Program-made: the position numbers and the translations under genes | Assembly (NCBI GenBank): GCA_963829965.1 | Contig: CAWHLK010000061.1 | Location: forward strand, 1-64,000 | Direction of reading: 5' to 3' | DNA length: 64,000 nt | Origin: DASXZH01 sp963829965 | Lineage (GTDB): Bacteria > Armatimonadota > Fimbriimonadia > Fimbriimonadales > Fimbriimonadaceae | Shown here: positions 62,481-64,000 of the stretch, one piece after another | Layout of the letters: the number at the start of each line of letters is the position of its first letter | Numbering within the stretch: position 1 is the first letter of the stretch | Notes under the pieces: generated by a model | What the model was told of the DNA's origin: nothing | What the model saw: only the letters and a program-made list of their open reading frames with translations | Database searches by the model: none

Positions 62481-64000
62481 TTGAAACAGTACACCGCAGA
62501 AAACATTCGCAACGTTGCAATAGTGGGCCATGGAGGGTCCGGGAAGACGATGCTGGTAGAGCATTTGCTTTATACAGCGGGAGCGACCGATCGTTTAGGG
62601 ACCGTGGACGGTGGTAATTCGCAAAGCGACTATGACCCTCTTGAAATCCGCCGCAAGATCAGCGTAAGCGCCACCGCCCTTCCGATCGAATGGAATGACC
62701 ACAAGATCAACCTTATCGACGTGCCCGGCTATCCGGATTTCATTGGCGATCTTCACGCGATAGCCCAAGTGGTAGAGGCCATGGTCATCGTCTGCGAAGC
62801 CAAGTCCGATCTGGATGTGGGCTTCGAACTCGCCTGGGAAGTCGCGGAGGAGCACGGGCTCGCAAAATGCATATTCGTGAACAAATTAGAGCGGGACAAT
62901 GCCGATTTTGATGGGCTGATGAACACGCTCCACCAGCGCTATGGCAGCAAAATCGTGGGAGTTCAGATTCCCATAGGCCACCAGGCCGCCTTTAGCGGCG
63001 TGCTGGATCTCTTAAACATGAAGGTCTACAAGGGCAAGGACCGGGGCGTTGAGATCGACGAGGTTCCTGCCGGTTACTCGGAGGAAGCAGCCGAAAGACG
63101 CGACAAGATGATGGACGCTGCCGCCGAAGGAGACGACGAGTTGATGCTCAAATATCTGGACGGCGTCACACTGCATCCTCTCGAAATTGAGCATGGGCTG
63201 CTCGTCGGCACGGAAACGGGGCGTGTGGTTCCCGTTTTGCTCGGTTCAGCCCACAGCGGGATTGGCGTGGCCACCTTGCTTGATCGCATTATCGGAGAAC
63301 TGCCCAGTCCCAAAGATACGCCCAAAACCTTTGGAGGCAAGGAGTTTAAACCGGATGCCGACGGGCCGTTGGCCGCTTTTTGCTTCAAGTCAACCGCGGA
63401 CCCCTATGTGGGGAAAATCAACTACCTTCGAGTCTTTAGCGGGACGCTGAAGACGGATCAAAGCGTATGGAACTCCACTCATGATCGTGAGGAACGCCTA
63501 CACAACCTCTATTTCCCTCATGGCAAAGGCCAAGAGCCTGCTTCGAGCGTGGTTGCGGGAGACATCTGCGCGGTGGCGAAACTGCAGGACACTCATACCG
63601 GCGACACTTTGACCACTACGAAAGATAAAGCCAAACTGCCCGCGATCACCTTCCCCGATCCGATTTACAGGGTGGCGATAAAGCCGGTCACCAAAGCCGA
63701 TGAGGACAAGTTGGGCCCTTCACTTCAAAAGTTGTTGGAAGAGGATCCAACCTTACGTTACACCCGAGACCCGGCGCTCCATCAGGAAATCATCGAGGGC
63801 ATGGGAGACATTCATCTGGATACCGCAATAGAAAAGCTTAAGACTCGGTTTGGAGTCTCGGTAACCACGGAAGAAGCCAAGGTCCCCTATCGTGAGACCA
63901 TCAAAGGAACCGCGAAAGCTCAGGGACGGCATAAGAGGCAGACGGGCGGCAAGGGCCAGTTCGGCGATTGCTGGATCGAACTTCAACCTCTGCCACAAGG
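62481..64000 (+). CDS. Elongation factor G-like GTPase (3' end beyond window)
   Basis: TTG start at 62481 (KQYTAENIRNVAIVGHGGSG). This is a translational GTPase of EF-G2 or EF-G-like type. G1 is GHGGSGKT in place of the AHIDAGKT of canonical EF-G, G3 is DVPGYPDF, G4 is NKLERD, and DGGNSQSDYDPLEIRRKISV is the switch I region typical of this subgroup. Domain II (FKSTADPYVGKINYLRVFSG), domain III (DEDKLGPSLQKLLEEDPTL, GMGDIHLDTAIEKLK) and the start of domain IV (GRHKRQTGGKGQFGDCWIEL) follow. About 506 residues of an expected 680-700 are present. It is divergent from the secreted-protein/tsaB/murB operon. Confidence 0.9.
   Translation, partial: MKQYTAENIRNVAIVGHGGSGKTMLVEHLLYTAGATDRLGTVDGGNSQSDYDPLEIRRKISVSATALPIEWNDHKINLIDVPGYPDFIGDLHAIAQVVEAMVIVCEAKSDLDVGFELAWEVAEEHGLAKCIFVNKLERDNADFDGLMNTLHQRYGSKIVGVQIPIGHQAAFSGVLDLLNMKVYKGKDRGVEIDEVPAGYSEEAAERRDKMMDAAAEGDDELMLKYLDGVTLHPLEIEHGLLVGTETGRVVPVLLGSAHSGIGVATLLDRIIGELPSPKDTPKTFGGKEFKPDADGPLAAFCFKSTADPYVGKINYLRVFSGTLKTDQSVWNSTHDREERLHNLYFPHGKGQEPASSVVAGDICAVAKLQDTHTGDTLTTTKDKAKLPAITFPDPIYRVAIKPVTKADEDKLGPSLQKLLEEDPTLRYTRDPALHQEIIEGMGDIHLDTAIEKLKTRFGVSVTTEEAKVPYRETIKGTAKAQGRHKRQTGGKGQFGDCWIELQPLPQ

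Overview
This 64 kb chromosomal window probably comes from an aerobic, sugar-degrading member of the Armatimonadota, most likely class Fimbriimonadia. That placement is an inference from gene content: pseudopilin-like proteins with the N-terminal signature FTLIELLVVIAIIAILAAI followed by LFPVFAQA, BNR/sortilin-type secreted proteins, GH29 and GH130 carbohydrate enzymes, and a GntR-headed LacI-type regulator beside an ABC sugar importer. The sequence is moderately GC-rich and most genes are single or in short operons. I found no rRNA, tRNA, CRISPR array, integrase, transposase or phage gene.

Layout. 0-3.3 kb: a 5'-cut glutathionylspermidine-synthase-like gene joined to a GyrI-like domain, a polytopic membrane protein, and rsmG. 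3.4-10 kb, minus strand: secreted alpha-L-fucosidase, beta-helix/PDZ protein and sortilin-like beta-propeller. 10-16.6 kb: glutamate synthase gltB-gltD behind a good sigma70-type promoter. 16.7-20.2 kb: a membrane protein resembling a dead M48 peptidase, purB and PPK2. 20.3-23.5 kb: two divergent pseudopilin genes, each followed at once by a tiny lipoprotein or membrane-protein gene. 23.5-31.2 kb: a probable mannoside-utilisation operon (regulator, GH130, secreted protein with a CBM9-like domain, ABC binding protein and two permeases). 31.2-36.4 kb: an isolated nuoF, a two-FHA membrane protein, a helical membrane protein, repeats, a VOC protein and a PEBP lipoprotein. 36.4-38.9 kb: cytochrome bd oxidase cydAB. 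39-46.2 kb: secreted proteins, an indel-ridden stretch (MlaF-like ATPase, AraC regulator, unknown gene), an OppA-like lipoprotein and a repeat protein with an STN-like domain. 46.3-50.2 kb: M32 carboxypeptidase, cupin, FAD reductase and two TatA-family genes. 50.2-64 kb: a truncated metH, a secreted protein, metallophosphoesterase, selA-HD-GYP, CBS protein, amidase, the murB/tsaB operon and an EF-G-like factor cut by the window end.

Three patterns run across the window. (1) Many genes are broken by single-base length changes in short homopolymers, with family sequence resuming immediately in the next frame (GSP synthase, gltB, malG-like permease, PEBP, a propeller lipoprotein, the M32 peptidase). 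About eight more indels crowd into 41.2-42.9 kb. Assembly error is the simplest reading. (2) Short intergenic hairpins with 3-4 nt loops separated by TTAC form a small dispersed repeat family, with one copy inside selA. (3) Many first genes have a TAnnnT -10-like box only 5-8 nt before ATG and no clear Shine-Dalgarno, suggesting leaderless transcription.

The most coherent functional unit is 22.4-31.2 kb: surface pseudopilin and small membrane protein genes lead straight into a regulated glycoside import and phosphorolysis locus. I saw no defence system or obvious new enzyme. The most novel items are the hairpin/TTAC repeats, the pseudopilin-small-protein cassettes, the 66-residue repeat protein with the STN-like domain, and the M48-like protein without its zinc site.
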